Positions 1-6,291 of a stretch of DNA of 9,866 bases are shown here, in pieces. The position numbers and the translations under genes are program-made. Location: NCBI GenBank assembly GCA_025353435.1, contig JANXQR010000451.1, forward strand, positions 1-9,866, read 5' to 3'. The stretch is from Acidobacteriota bacterium. Lineage in GTDB: Bacteria; Acidobacteriota; Terriglobia; Terriglobales; Acidobacteriaceae. Below the pieces are notes generated by a model, which searched no databases, was not told the origin of the DNA, and saw only the letters and a list, made by a program, of their open reading frames with translations. Numbering within the stretch: the first letter of the stretch is position 1; every line of letters starts with the position of its first letter.

Positions 1-131
1 CCGAAGGAATAGGTCACATTTCCGCCGTCGAGGCGAAATACCTTCGAGGGGCCGTCATAGTGAACCGCAGCCGTTTGCGCGGACAGAATTGAGGCAGAAA
101 GTAATACCGCGGATGTAAATGTTTTCAGCAT
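1..131 (-). CDS. Secreted glycosidase N-terminus (alpha-galactosidase-like), partial
   Basis: This is the first 43 residues of a minus-strand gene that runs off the left edge. The ATG is at 131-129. The protein begins MLKTFTSAVLLSASILSAQT, a short basic start, a hydrophobic stretch and an Ala-Gln cleavage site, so a Sec signal peptide is clear. The mature protein starts with a HYDGPSKVFRLDGGNVTYSF segment. That resembles the beginning of secreted bacterial alpha-galactosidases of the GH36/GH27 type, where a short beta-rich N-terminal region compares the substrate-facing 'YD...FRLD...Y.FG' pattern. This family call is from memory and rests on only about 20 residues. A GGAGGAG Shine-Dalgarno lies at 149-143 on the minus strand, 11 nt from the ATG, which is a little far but strong. 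The gene diverges from the histidine kinase at 256, so 132-255 must carry both promoters. I am sure it is a secreted protein start and only moderately sure of the enzyme class. Confidence 0.7.
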   Translation of the reverse strand, partial: MLKTFTSAVLLSASILSAQTAAVHYDGPSKVFRLDGGNVTYSF

Positions 132-242
132 GGAACGATATGCTCCTCCCGGGAACCGGCCATCATACCATCGCGCACGCTGGTTTCGTTCCGAGTTCCC
201 TGACCCGCGTTCGGCCAATCGGCTATTCTGGACATGCGTCCC

Positions 243-247
243 GGAGG
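243..247 (+). promoter_or_regulatory. Shine-Dalgarno deciding the histidine kinase start
   Basis: GGAGG sits 8 nt before the ATG at 256. The open frame extends upstream to another ATG at 130, but that one overlaps the divergent gene's start codon and has no ribosome binding site, so 256 is preferred. Confidence 0.75.
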
Positions 248-255
248 TTTCAGCG

Positions 256-1698
256 ATGCTCCCCCTCGCCGTAAGTGCGCCCGCTTGTCCCACCCCGGTC
301 GAAGAGATCGCGGAAGCCCTGGAGCGCATTCCACCGCTGCAAGGTATGTCGTTTGAAGACCGCCTATGGCTGGCAACACATGCCGAGGAGGTAGTGGCTC
401 AACCGGGCGACGTTTTATTTGAAGATGCCACAGCCGCAGAATGGATGATTCTGATTCTCAAAGGTGAAATCCACGTCCAGCGGCAACGCGGCGGCCCCAT
501 GGCCCTGTTCATTGGCCGCGCCGGGCAAATGACAGGCCTGCTTCCCTTCTCGCGCATGAAGACCTTCGGCGGCCAGGGAGTCGCGATTTCCCCGGTCTGG
601 GCACTGCTGATTCGCAAATCTCTGTTCCCCGAAATGCTGGACGCAATTCCCTCGATGGCGCAGCGCGTGGTTTCCACGCTCCTTGATCGCGTTCGCGAGG
701 TCACTCGCATCGAACAGCAGGCTGAGAAACTCACGGCGCTCGGCAAGTTGGCCGGCAATCTTGCACATGAATTGAACAATCCGGCTTCTGCGGCACAACG
801 AGCGGCGTCAAGCCTTGTGACCGAACTTCGCGCGAATCGCACAAATCGATTCAAGCTTGTCAACCTTTGCTTGACTGAGGATCAGATTCATAAGGTAGAG
901 GAATGGGAACGGGGCGTGATGGAACGCCCGCGGCCGCAGGAAACTGGAGCCGCAGAGCTGATCGGACACGAAGAAGCACTGCGGAATTGGCTCACCGCTC
1001 TACCTTGTGAAGGCGCGTGGGATGTAGCACCTGACCTGGCGGAACGCGGACTCGCCGTCGCAGACCTTGAGGATCTACACAAGATTCTGCACGGCAACGG
1101 GACATGCGTCACCCTGCAATACTTCGCGCGCTATCTCCGGTCCACGCGATCCGTCGAGACTCTTATATCGTCGACTGCCCGCATCTTCGATCTCATTACC
1201 GCAATCAAGGCATATTCCAACATGGACCGCGCGCCCATTCTAGAGGTGGACGTGCCGGCTGGATTGGACGCAACTCTGCAAATGTTGCAATCGCGCATGG
1301 CGCAGGTGACGATCGAGCGCAACTATCAGCCGGATTTGCCCTGCATCAGCGCGTACAGCGGCGAGTTGAACCAGGTTTGGACCGCTCTGATTGAAAACGC
1401 GCTTGATGCCATGGCAAAGACAGATGATCCGGGCTGCCTGCGGATCATGTGTCGCATGGAAGGTGAATTGCTTCTGGTGGAGATTTGGGACAATGGCCCG
1501 GGGATTGCAGCGGAACTGCAGGATCGTATCTTTGAACCTTTCTTTACTACCAAACCGCCGGGGCAGGGTCTGGGGCTCGGACTCGACAACGCAATGCGCA
1601 TCGTACGCAAGCATCGCGGCCACCTTGGCGTGCGCTCCGAGCCTGGCTCTACGTGCTTCCGAGTCCGCCTCCCTGTCGACCAGCTCCAGGCCTACTGA
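256..1698 (+). CDS. Soluble sensor histidine kinase with N-terminal cNMP-binding fold
   Basis: A 480-residue cytoplasmic histidine kinase with no membrane segment. Residues about 25-150 form a cyclic-nucleotide-binding-like beta-roll (GDVLF near 51, KGEIHV near 69). A linker helix then leads to the phosphoacceptor box, LAHELNNP, with His171. The ATP-binding half shows all boxes: IENALDAM (N381), DNGPGI (D412), FEPFFTTK (426-433) and GQGLGLGL (436-443). The order cNMP fold, H-box, HATPase belongs to a recognised bacterial family of cytosolic kinases. The part of the roll that should bind the cyclic phosphate reads TGLLPFSRM instead of the usual Gly-Glu ... Arg-Ser/Thr-Ala cassette, so binding of cAMP or cGMP is doubtful, and a different ligand or pure protein contact is possible. 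About 190 residues separate the H-box from the N-box, longer than in simple kinases. No response regulator lies next to it, so the partner is unknown. Kinase assignment is very secure, signal unknown. Confidence 0.93.
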   Translation: MLPLAVSAPACPTPVEEIAEALERIPPLQGMSFEDRLWLATHAEEVVAQPGDVLFEDATAAEWMILILKGEIHVQRQRGGPMALFIGRAGQMTGLLPFSRMKTFGGQGVAISPVWALLIRKSLFPEMLDAIPSMAQRVVSTLLDRVREVTRIEQQAEKLTALGKLAGNLAHELNNPASAAQRAASSLVTELRANRTNRFKLVNLCLTEDQIHKVEEWERGVMERPRPQETGAAELIGHEEALRNWLTALPCEGAWDVAPDLAERGLAVADLEDLHKILHGNGTCVTLQYFARYLRSTRSVETLISSTARIFDLITAIKAYSNMDRAPILEVDVPAGLDATLQMLQSRMAQVTIERNYQPDLPCISAYSGELNQVWTALIENALDAMAKTDDPGCLRIMCRMEGELLLVEIWDNGPGIAAELQDRIFEPFFTTKPPGQGLGLGLDNAMRIVRKHRGHLGVRSEPGSTCFRVRLPVDQLQAY

Positions 1699-1864
1699 GC
1701 GATTTATTCTGGGTGCCGGACGCAGAAATTTGATCCATGAATTCTCACGAGATCGCAGAACCTTGCCCGTGCCTTACCCTGTTAGGTGCCGATGAAATGA
1801 TTTGGCGACGCGCTGCCTGTGTACAGACCCAGGGCATCGCCGACGGCGGGAGGATTTGAGTGAT

Positions 1865-4036
1865 ATGAAATTCTCTATTACGGATGCTCGTCTTCTTGCT
1901 GCCTTGCTGCTTTTCGTCACCGTTTCCATTGGTGCGCAGGACACGCGCTACGCGCCCGACGGAGAGTTAATCCCCGGACCCAACTGCGCCGGCCGCGCAT
2001 GGCCGGCACCTCCGCGAGCCTGCACGCCCGAACAATACGACCAATGGCTTGCAGATGTGACACACTGGCGCGCCGAACACCGTGTCCGCATGGGTTATGA
2101 AGGGAGTGCCTATGAGCGGCCGGAACTCAAATGGACGCAATCGAGTTTCATTCAGCCGCAAGTGATGATGGAGGATCGTTATCTCTACGATCCAGAAAGG
2201 GGCGTCTACACGGTTGATCGCTTCCTCGATGACTTGAACAAGCGCTACGGCGGTGTGGACTCAGTGCTACTGTGGCACACCTACCCCAACATCGGCATCG
2301 ATGATCGCAATCAATATGACTTGTTAGGGGACCTGCCAGGAGGCATAGCAGGGGTTCGCTCGCTGATCGATCAATTTCATGCGCGCGGCGTGCGCGTGCT
2401 CTTCCCCGTGATGCTTTGGGATCAGGGCACTCATGACCCCGGGGCCACTAACTGGGATGCAAGCGTCCGGGCTATGAAGGATGTCAATGCGGATGGGATC
2501 AATGGCGATACGCTTGATGGCTTTCCACTCCCTTTCGTGGCTGCAAGTGATGCGCAGCATCATCCCCTTGCGCTGGAACCGGAGGGCGGCGTCAGCAATG
2601 ACGAACAGTTGGCCTGGAACACAATGAGCTGGGGTTATTGGAAGTACGATTCCGAGCCGAAAGTGAGCCGCTACAAGTGGCTTGAGTCGCGCCACATGGT
2701 GAACGTTTGCGACCGCTGGGCGAAGAACAAGACCGACAACCTTCAATACGCCTTCTTCAATGGCGCCGGATACGAGTCGTGGGAAAACATCTGGGGCATT
2801 TGGAACGAAATCACTCCGCGCGATGCAGAATCCATTCGCCGCGTAGCGAGCATAGAGCGGGCGTTTTCCAAGCTCCTGACATCGTCCCGTTGGCGGCCAT
2901 TCTATCCGACTTCACAGTACGGAACTTATGCAAGTGCCTGGCCTGGCGAGAATCAGACGCTCTACACCCTCATCAATCGCAACGCTTACGATGTACAGGG
3001 CGCGCAACTCCAATTGCCTGCAGACCAGGGCGCGCATTACTACGACATGTGGAATGGCCGCGAGATCACTCCGCAGGAAAATGCGGGGAGCGTCCAGCTT
3101 AGTTTCTCCATTGAGGCGAACGGCTTCGGAGCCATCGTTGTCACGCATTCACAGCTCGACTCCGCCGACGGCAAACTCCTTGCGCGCGCATCCGAGTGGG
3201 CCAAGACGCCGCTTACGAGCCTGACTAACATCTGGAAGCCTATGCGGCAGGAACTGGTCGAGATTGCGAAGACGCGCGCGCCCGCTTCGGCTCCTGAGGG
3301 CATGGTGCCAGTGCCAGCCGCAGACTTTGAGTTCGTCGTCCAAGGAATGCCCATTGAAGGTGGAAACGACGTGGGTGTGGATGTTCAGTATCCATGGGAA
3401 GACCAAGCGCGCCGCTATCACCACCACACTGTGCACATTGATGCTTTCTACATCGATCGCACACCGGTGACGAACGCGCAGTTCAAGAAATTTCTCGACG
3501 CCACACACTATCACCCCACCGACGATCACAACTTTCTCAAGCATTGGGTTGGCGGAACGTTCACGCCCGGAACGGCCGACGAGCCCGTTGTCTATGTTTC
3601 GATCGAGGACGCACGTGCTTATGCGAAGTGGGCCGGCAAACGATTGCCTCATGAGTGGGAATGGCAATATTCCGCACAGGCGCTGACGAAATCGCCGTAT
3701 CCCTGGGGCAACGTGTTCAACATTGAGCTAGTTTCGGCCCTCAACAAAACCAGGAATCTCACGCACCCTGAGCCCGTCGCCATGCACCCGCAAGCGGCAA
3801 GTTCCTTCGGTGTACTCGACCTGGTCGGTAACGTATGGCAATGGACAGATGAGTATCGCGATGACCACACGCGCGCCGCAGTGTTGCGTGGCGGCAGTTA
3901 CTACCAACCGCAGGGTTCTGTCTGGTATTTTCCACCGACCTATAGGCTGGACGAGCATGGGAAATATCTGCTGCTCTCCCCTGGCCGGGACCGTGCGGGA
4001 ACGATCGGCTTACGCTGCGCGATGGATGCTGAATAA
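1865..4036 (+). CDS. Secreted glycosidase-like barrel fused to a SUMF1/FGE-sulfatase domain
   Basis: A 723-residue exported protein. The signal peptide covers residues 1-24 and ends SIGA before Gln25. Residues about 90-355 look like a TIM-barrel carbohydrate-active domain: DSVLLWHTYPNIGIDDRNQYDL, VRVLFPVMLWDQGTHD, and an acidic DGINGDT strand end with D210 and D215 as candidate catalytic acids, then GYESWENIWG with E304 and E307. Residues about 360-430 resemble the beta-sandwich that follows many glycosidase barrels. Residues about 478-723 form a SUMF1/FGE-sulfatase fold: GMVPVPAADF, FYIDRTPVTNAQFKKFL, GKRLPHEWEWQYSA, GNVWQWTDE, LRGGSYY and GLRCA. In true formylglycine-generating enzymes a CxxxxC pair after the GGS motif carries out oxidation. 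Here that stretch has no cysteine; only C718 in GLRCA remains, so FGE activity is unlikely and a binding or structural role is inferred. The ATG at 1865 follows GGGAGGA (1848-1854); an in-frame TTG at 1802 is less likely. The gene lies 166 nt after the kinase. Confidence 0.85.
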   Translation: MKFSITDARLLAALLLFVTVSIGAQDTRYAPDGELIPGPNCAGRAWPAPPRACTPEQYDQWLADVTHWRAEHRVRMGYEGSAYERPELKWTQSSFIQPQVMMEDRYLYDPERGVYTVDRFLDDLNKRYGGVDSVLLWHTYPNIGIDDRNQYDLLGDLPGGIAGVRSLIDQFHARGVRVLFPVMLWDQGTHDPGATNWDASVRAMKDVNADGINGDTLDGFPLPFVAASDAQHHPLALEPEGGVSNDEQLAWNTMSWGYWKYDSEPKVSRYKWLESRHMVNVCDRWAKNKTDNLQYAFFNGAGYESWENIWGIWNEITPRDAESIRRVASIERAFSKLLTSSRWRPFYPTSQYGTYASAWPGENQTLYTLINRNAYDVQGAQLQLPADQGAHYYDMWNGREITPQENAGSVQLSFSIEANGFGAIVVTHSQLDSADGKLLARASEWAKTPLTSLTNIWKPMRQELVEIAKTRAPASAPEGMVPVPAADFEFVVQGMPIEGGNDVGVDVQYPWEDQARRYHHHTVHIDAFYIDRTPVTNAQFKKFLDATHYHPTDDHNFLKHWVGGTFTPGTADEPVVYVSIEDARAYAKWAGKRLPHEWEWQYSAQALTKSPYPWGNVFNIELVSALNKTRNLTHPEPVAMHPQAASSFGVLDLVGNVWQWTDEYRDDHTRAAVLRGGSYYQPQGSVWYFPPTYRLDEHGKYLLLSPGRDRAGTIGLRCAMDAE

Positions 4037-4280
4037 GTAATCTTGTCATTGGGGTCCAAATGCGGCCTGTCGTCGAAGCTCTTTAACTTCGCCACGGTGT
4101 GGCCAAAAAGTGGCAGTGGCATAACTCCTCTTCGGGATGTTTTACATGCGCTTAATCAACGAAGAATGAATCATCCCGGAAACATCAGGCGTTAGTCTTC
4201 GCCGAGCAGTCGATTCACCTATTGTGCGATGGCTGATGTTCTGATAACTGGGATGGGCCCCCTAACCTATCTAGATAAAC
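4037..4280 (+). other. Intergenic RNA-like segment with competing hairpins before a terminator
   Basis: No credible ORF lies in this stretch. The sequence CATCCCGGAAACATCAG (4172-4188) has partners on both sides. Upstream, GGGATG (4134-4139) and GATGTTT (4136-4142) match CATCCC and AAACATC. Downstream, CTGATGTT (4233-4240) matches AACATCAG over 8 bp, and GGGATG (4250-4255) matches CATCCC. These pairings exclude one another, and a strong terminator follows. A 10-bp palindrome, TATCTAGATA (4268-4277), sits just before it. This may be the 3' untranslated end of the 1865-4036 transcript or a separate small RNA; I see no clear promoter. Confidence 0.3.
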
Positions 4281-4323
4281 GCGGACCGGAATGCATAAGT
4301 GATTTCGGTCCGCATATATTTTT
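4281..4323 (+). terminator. Rho-independent terminator
   Basis: An 11-bp stem, 4281-4291 with 4303-4313 (8 bp perfect, GCGGACCG with CGGTCCGC, then one G-U and two A-U pairs), encloses an 11-nt loop. It is followed by the T-rich tail ATATATTTTT (4314-4323). It is the best terminator in the window. It lies 245 nt after the stop of the 1865-4036 gene, an unusually long distance, so it may end either that mRNA or an independent small transcript. Confidence 0.75.
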
Positions 4324-4604
4324 CAGGCCTCTTTCGCCAATTCGATCTTCCAAATCACTCATGACTCGGGCTCACGGATTGCATTCGCGCTCTTGACGAA
4401 TCGAATCGCGTTGCCGAATGACGTAGCGATCCTGCCTTCCCGCCCACAGTATCCTGCGCGAACTTAGAGAGGTGAAGATATCGGGAAGAAAGGGCCCATG
4501 TGCTGGACTATATATCTGCGATTGCACTGATAATTTCGGAAAAGGGATCAAGACAGTACACACTGCAGGGTACATTTGACGCGCGATACTGTCACCCCTC
4601 ACCG

Positions 4605-4804
4605 CTACTTTACGTAGGTGTAGTTCCATGCCGCCGTGAATCTGGCCCCCACATTTTCCCCTATCCATCGAGGTTCAGCACGGTCTCCGCCGCAGCGCAC
4701 GCACTCGTATTCCCTGCTACTAGGCCGGGCCCAGCGATGTCGCCCGGTTCCTCCAAGGAAATAGATGGTCTCCCCCAGCGGGCCTTGGCATTGGCGTTCA
4801 CGCA
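4605..4804 (-). pseudogene. Possible 3' remnant of a decayed secreted-type gene
   Basis: On the minus strand two reading frames each carry protein-like text that would join with one small indel. The first (4804 down to a stop at 4663-4661) reads GDIAGPGLVAGNTSACAAAE then TVLNLDG before the stop. The second, ending at a stop at 4607-4605, reads VGARFTAAWNYTYVK. The Ala/Gly/Thr-rich first part and the aromatic ending look like the end of a beta-rich protein. I cannot name the family, and there is no intact start. Chance similarity to coding text is quite possible. Confidence 0.2.
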
Positions 4805-5005
4805 CTAATCGCCTCGCCGCAACGCGTGCTTGTGGCCCAATCTGGACGCAGGACTGCAACCGCGTTCCAGCGCGATTTGAGCAACCCAACTTTCCATAGC
4901 GAATCTCAACAATTCCAAAACTCTAACTTGCATCTTCAGTGCGACAAACCTGGTGCCCCCGAGCCTGGATTTCATCGTGCAAGCATTGATTACGTGTACT
5001 TTAGC

Positions 5006-5034
5006 GAGAGATTGATTGAATATGTCAATTTCTC
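5006..5034. repeat. Imperfect inverted repeat followed by a T-rich run
   Basis: GAGAGATTGA (5006-5015) pairs with TCAATTTCTC (5025-5034) at 9 of 10 positions, with the tenth a G-U wobble as RNA, around a 9-nt loop. CTTACTTTTTT follows. It could be a weak AT-rich terminator or a protein-binding dyad. Confidence 0.35.
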
Positions 5035-5052
5035 CTTACTTTTTTGTTCCAA

Positions 5053-5064
5053 ATCAAATTTGAT
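5053..5064. repeat. 12-bp perfect palindrome ATCAAATTTGAT
   Basis: ATCAAATTTGAT is perfectly self-complementary. The half-sites (ATCAA/TTGAT) recall the TTGAT and ATCAA half-sites of FNR-type operators, but in reversed order and without the usual 4-nt spacer, so it is not a canonical FNR box. It lies about 370 nt upstream of the Crp/Fnr-family gene. Confidence 0.3.
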
Positions 5065-5156
5065 ATATGACGCCTATTGTGAAGTGACATCCATGATCCT
5101 GCTTTAATCATTCATTGCAAGTTTGCGTGGTCGGTGCGGGATTGCATTGCGGGAAA

Positions 5157-5188
5157 GGTCAACGCTTCCCTCGAAGAAAAAGTTGACC
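5157..5188. repeat. Inverted repeat GGTCAAC ... GTTGACC upstream of the regulator
   Basis: Seven-base perfect arms at 5157-5163 and 5182-5188 are separated by 18 nt, within which CTTC (5165-5168) and GAAG (5173-5176) can also pair. It could be an operator or the base of an RNA hairpin. It also overlaps the 3' end of the candidate small minus-strand ORF. Confidence 0.3.
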
Positions 5189-5392
5189 GATCCAGGAACA
5201 GCTAGAGAAGGCACGCTTCCCCCTTTTCAGGCGTGATTTTCGGAGTGAATCGCACGGTGAGCAGACGCGGAGTCCTTCCGACTGCTCGAGCGGATGCTGC
5301 GTCCCATACAGCGATGCGATCGCGCGACAGTCCTCACACCGAACTATCTGTTCCATCCGGAATGGGGCAGGTTCGGAAATGCGGAAAGTCAT
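5159..5392 (-). CDS. Candidate small protein with paired CxxC motifs (uncertain)
   Basis: A 77-residue minus-strand frame starting with ATG at 5392 and divergent from the Crp-type gene (starts 39 nt apart). It contains RCEDC and, 24 residues later, CSPC, a spacing seen in small zinc ribbons, followed by a basic stretch (LRKSRLKRGKR). Upstream of the ATG is only a G-rich GGCGGGG about 3 nt away, not a good ribosome binding site. The codons are unremarkable. If real, it would be a small zinc-binding, perhaps nucleic-acid-binding protein in the cytoplasm. Against it, the Crp-type gene's promoter or leader would have to lie inside this frame, and hairpin-forming DNA (5259-5287) overlaps it. I do not recognise the family. 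Confidence 0.25.
   Translation of the reverse strand: MTFRISEPAPFRMEQIVRCEDCRAIASLYGTQHPLEQSEGLRVCSPCDSLRKSRLKRGKRAFSSCSWIGQLFLRGKR
5259..5287 (+). repeat. Hairpin in the presumed leader of the Crp-type gene
   Basis: GAGCAG (5259-5264) pairs with CTGCTC (5282-5287), and inside it CGGA (5268-5271) pairs with TCCG (5277-5280), giving a 10-bp stem with a small internal loop. It lies about 145 nt before the start codon. Confidence 0.35.
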
Positions 5393-5419
5393 AAACCCCG
5401 CCGCAAAGAGTCGAAAAGC

Positions 5420-5425
5420 AGGAGG
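5420..5425 (+). promoter_or_regulatory. Shine-Dalgarno supporting a TTG start
   Basis: AGGAGG is placed 5 nt before the TTG at 5431. The next in-frame ATG (5527) has no such site and would cut into the N-terminal part of the sensor domain, so the TTG is chosen. Confidence 0.75.
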
Positions 5426-5430
5426 TCAAA

Positions 5431-6237
5431 TTGGAAACGGAAAGACTTGAGAGGGACCCTGTCCAAACAGGGCGCACACATCCAAGGTCGGTTGAAAACA
5501 GAGCCGTTGCCGAGCAGTTCCACTTGATGTACTCATCCGCACTCTTCGCCGGAATGTCGAGCGATGTGTGTAATGACATCCTCGCGTGGTCCAGGCTGAA
5601 GAAGTTTTCCCGGAACGAAATGCTGTTCCTGCAAGGCGAGCCATTTAACAAGCTGGTCATGATTCAAACCGGCATGGTCAAGGTAACTCAGACCAGCCTG
5701 GGTGGCAAGGAGGTCATCCTTCGGGTGATCCGTGCTCGTGATACAGTAGGCCTCCATGCTGAGAGCGCAGTCTTCAGGCACGCGTGCTCCGCTTGCGCCA
5801 TGGAATCTTGCCGAGCCTTCGTTTGGGACTATCGGGATTTCCGCTCGATCGAAGTCCAATATCCTCAACTCACGACGAATATTCATTCCATCCTGAGTAG
5901 CCGCTTAATGGAGCTTGAAAAGATGTTCAGTGAGATTGCCACTGGATCTGCTGCACAAAGGCTTGGGCTGACGTTGTTGAGACTGCTGGAGCGTGTAGGT
6001 GAGATCAGTGGCGATGGCGTGACTGTCAATCTCAGGCGTGAGGAGCTGAGCCAAATGACTGGATTGACCGTATTTACTATCAGCCGGGCGTTGGCCAAAT
6101 GGGCTCGGTCCGGATTAGTGATTCCCCGCCGAGAAGCAATCCTGGTCAAGGACCTCCTGCGATTTCGCACTGAGCTGAAATCAGAAATGCGAGAAGCAAA
6201 GATCACGTCGAATCCTCAGCGCGATCACTTGATGTAA
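5431..6237 (+). CDS. Crp/Fnr-family transcriptional regulator
   Basis: A 268-residue DNA-binding regulator. Residues about 35-150 are the cyclic-nucleotide-binding-like beta-roll (LFLQGEPFNKLVMIQTGMVK near 65-84, GGKEVILRV near 91-99). A dimerisation helix follows (SSRLMELEKMFSEIA, 156-170), then a Crp-type winged helix-turn-helix, LRREELSQMTGLTVFTISRA at 201-220, with the recognition helix around 213-224. Where CAP has Arg-Ser-Ala to hold the cAMP phosphate, this protein reads CSACAMESC (119-127), so the key arginine is missing and cAMP binding is unlikely. The three cysteines C119, C122 and C127 could give redox or metal sensing, but this is inference; they are not in the FNR N-terminal arrangement. 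It starts at TTG with a strong ribosome binding site. It is transcribed alone, with no close plus-strand neighbour on either side, so its targets are not evident. An intact N-terminal extension of about 30 residues precedes the roll. Confidence 0.92.
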   Translation: METERLERDPVQTGRTHPRSVENRAVAEQFHLMYSSALFAGMSSDVCNDILAWSRLKKFSRNEMLFLQGEPFNKLVMIQTGMVKVTQTSLGGKEVILRVIRARDTVGLHAESAVFRHACSACAMESCRAFVWDYRDFRSIEVQYPQLTTNIHSILSSRLMELEKMFSEIATGSAAQRLGLTLLRLLERVGEISGDGVTVNLRREELSQMTGLTVFTISRALAKWARSGLVIPRREAILVKDLLRFRTELKSEMREAKITSNPQRDHLM

Positions 6238-6245
6238 GAGACCTT

Positions 6246-6291
6246 CCTCCCCCTCCCCCTCCCCCTTCCCCATCCCCATCCCCATCCCCAT
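6246..6291. repeat. Hexanucleotide repeat; G-quadruplex motif on the minus strand
   Basis: Starting 9 nt after the regulator's stop, the plus strand shows 7.7 six-base units: CCTCCC three times, CCTTCC once, CCATCC three times, then CCAT. Units share the pattern CCnnCC. On the minus strand this gives at least seven separate runs of four or five G within 46 nt, well above the four runs needed for an intramolecular G-quadruplex; the plus strand could form an i-motif. The change from CCTCCC to CCATCC units suggests growth by slippage of two variants. Confidence 0.85.

Larger units (their letters stand above)
4324..5430. other. Gene-poor stretch between terminator and Crp-type regulator
   Basis: About 1.1 kb with only short, overlapping frames on both strands. 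It holds a possible decayed minus-strand gene near 4605-4804, AT-rich dyads near 5006-5064, and a candidate small ORF at 5159-5392 (each listed separately). Otherwise I see nothing coding. The last 200 nt may be the leader of the regulator at 5431. Base composition shifts toward AT between about 4980 and 5110. Confidence 0.5.

Noticed and set aside
130..255. Upstream extension of the histidine kinase frame to an ATG at 130
   Set aside because: It overlaps the start codon of the divergent secreted gene, has no ribosome binding site, and a good one (GGAGG) precedes the ATG at 256.
399..863. Long minus-strand frame inside the histidine kinase gene
   Set aside because: It lies entirely opposite a well-supported gene and its Ser/Arg/Cys-rich text has no recognisable motif.
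3149..3667. 172-codon minus-strand frame inside the SUMF1 fusion gene
   Set aside because: It is antisense to the conserved SUMF1 domain and shows no family features.
4091..4103. GCCAC-GGT-GTGGC hairpin as terminator of the SUMF1 fusion gene
   Set aside because: It is followed by an A-run rather than a T-run, so it does not fit an intrinsic terminator on the plus strand.
4500..5107. Two plus-strand frames (4500-4808 and 4826-5107)
   Set aside because: Neither has an adequate ribosome binding site or any recognised domain, and their composition looks noncoding.
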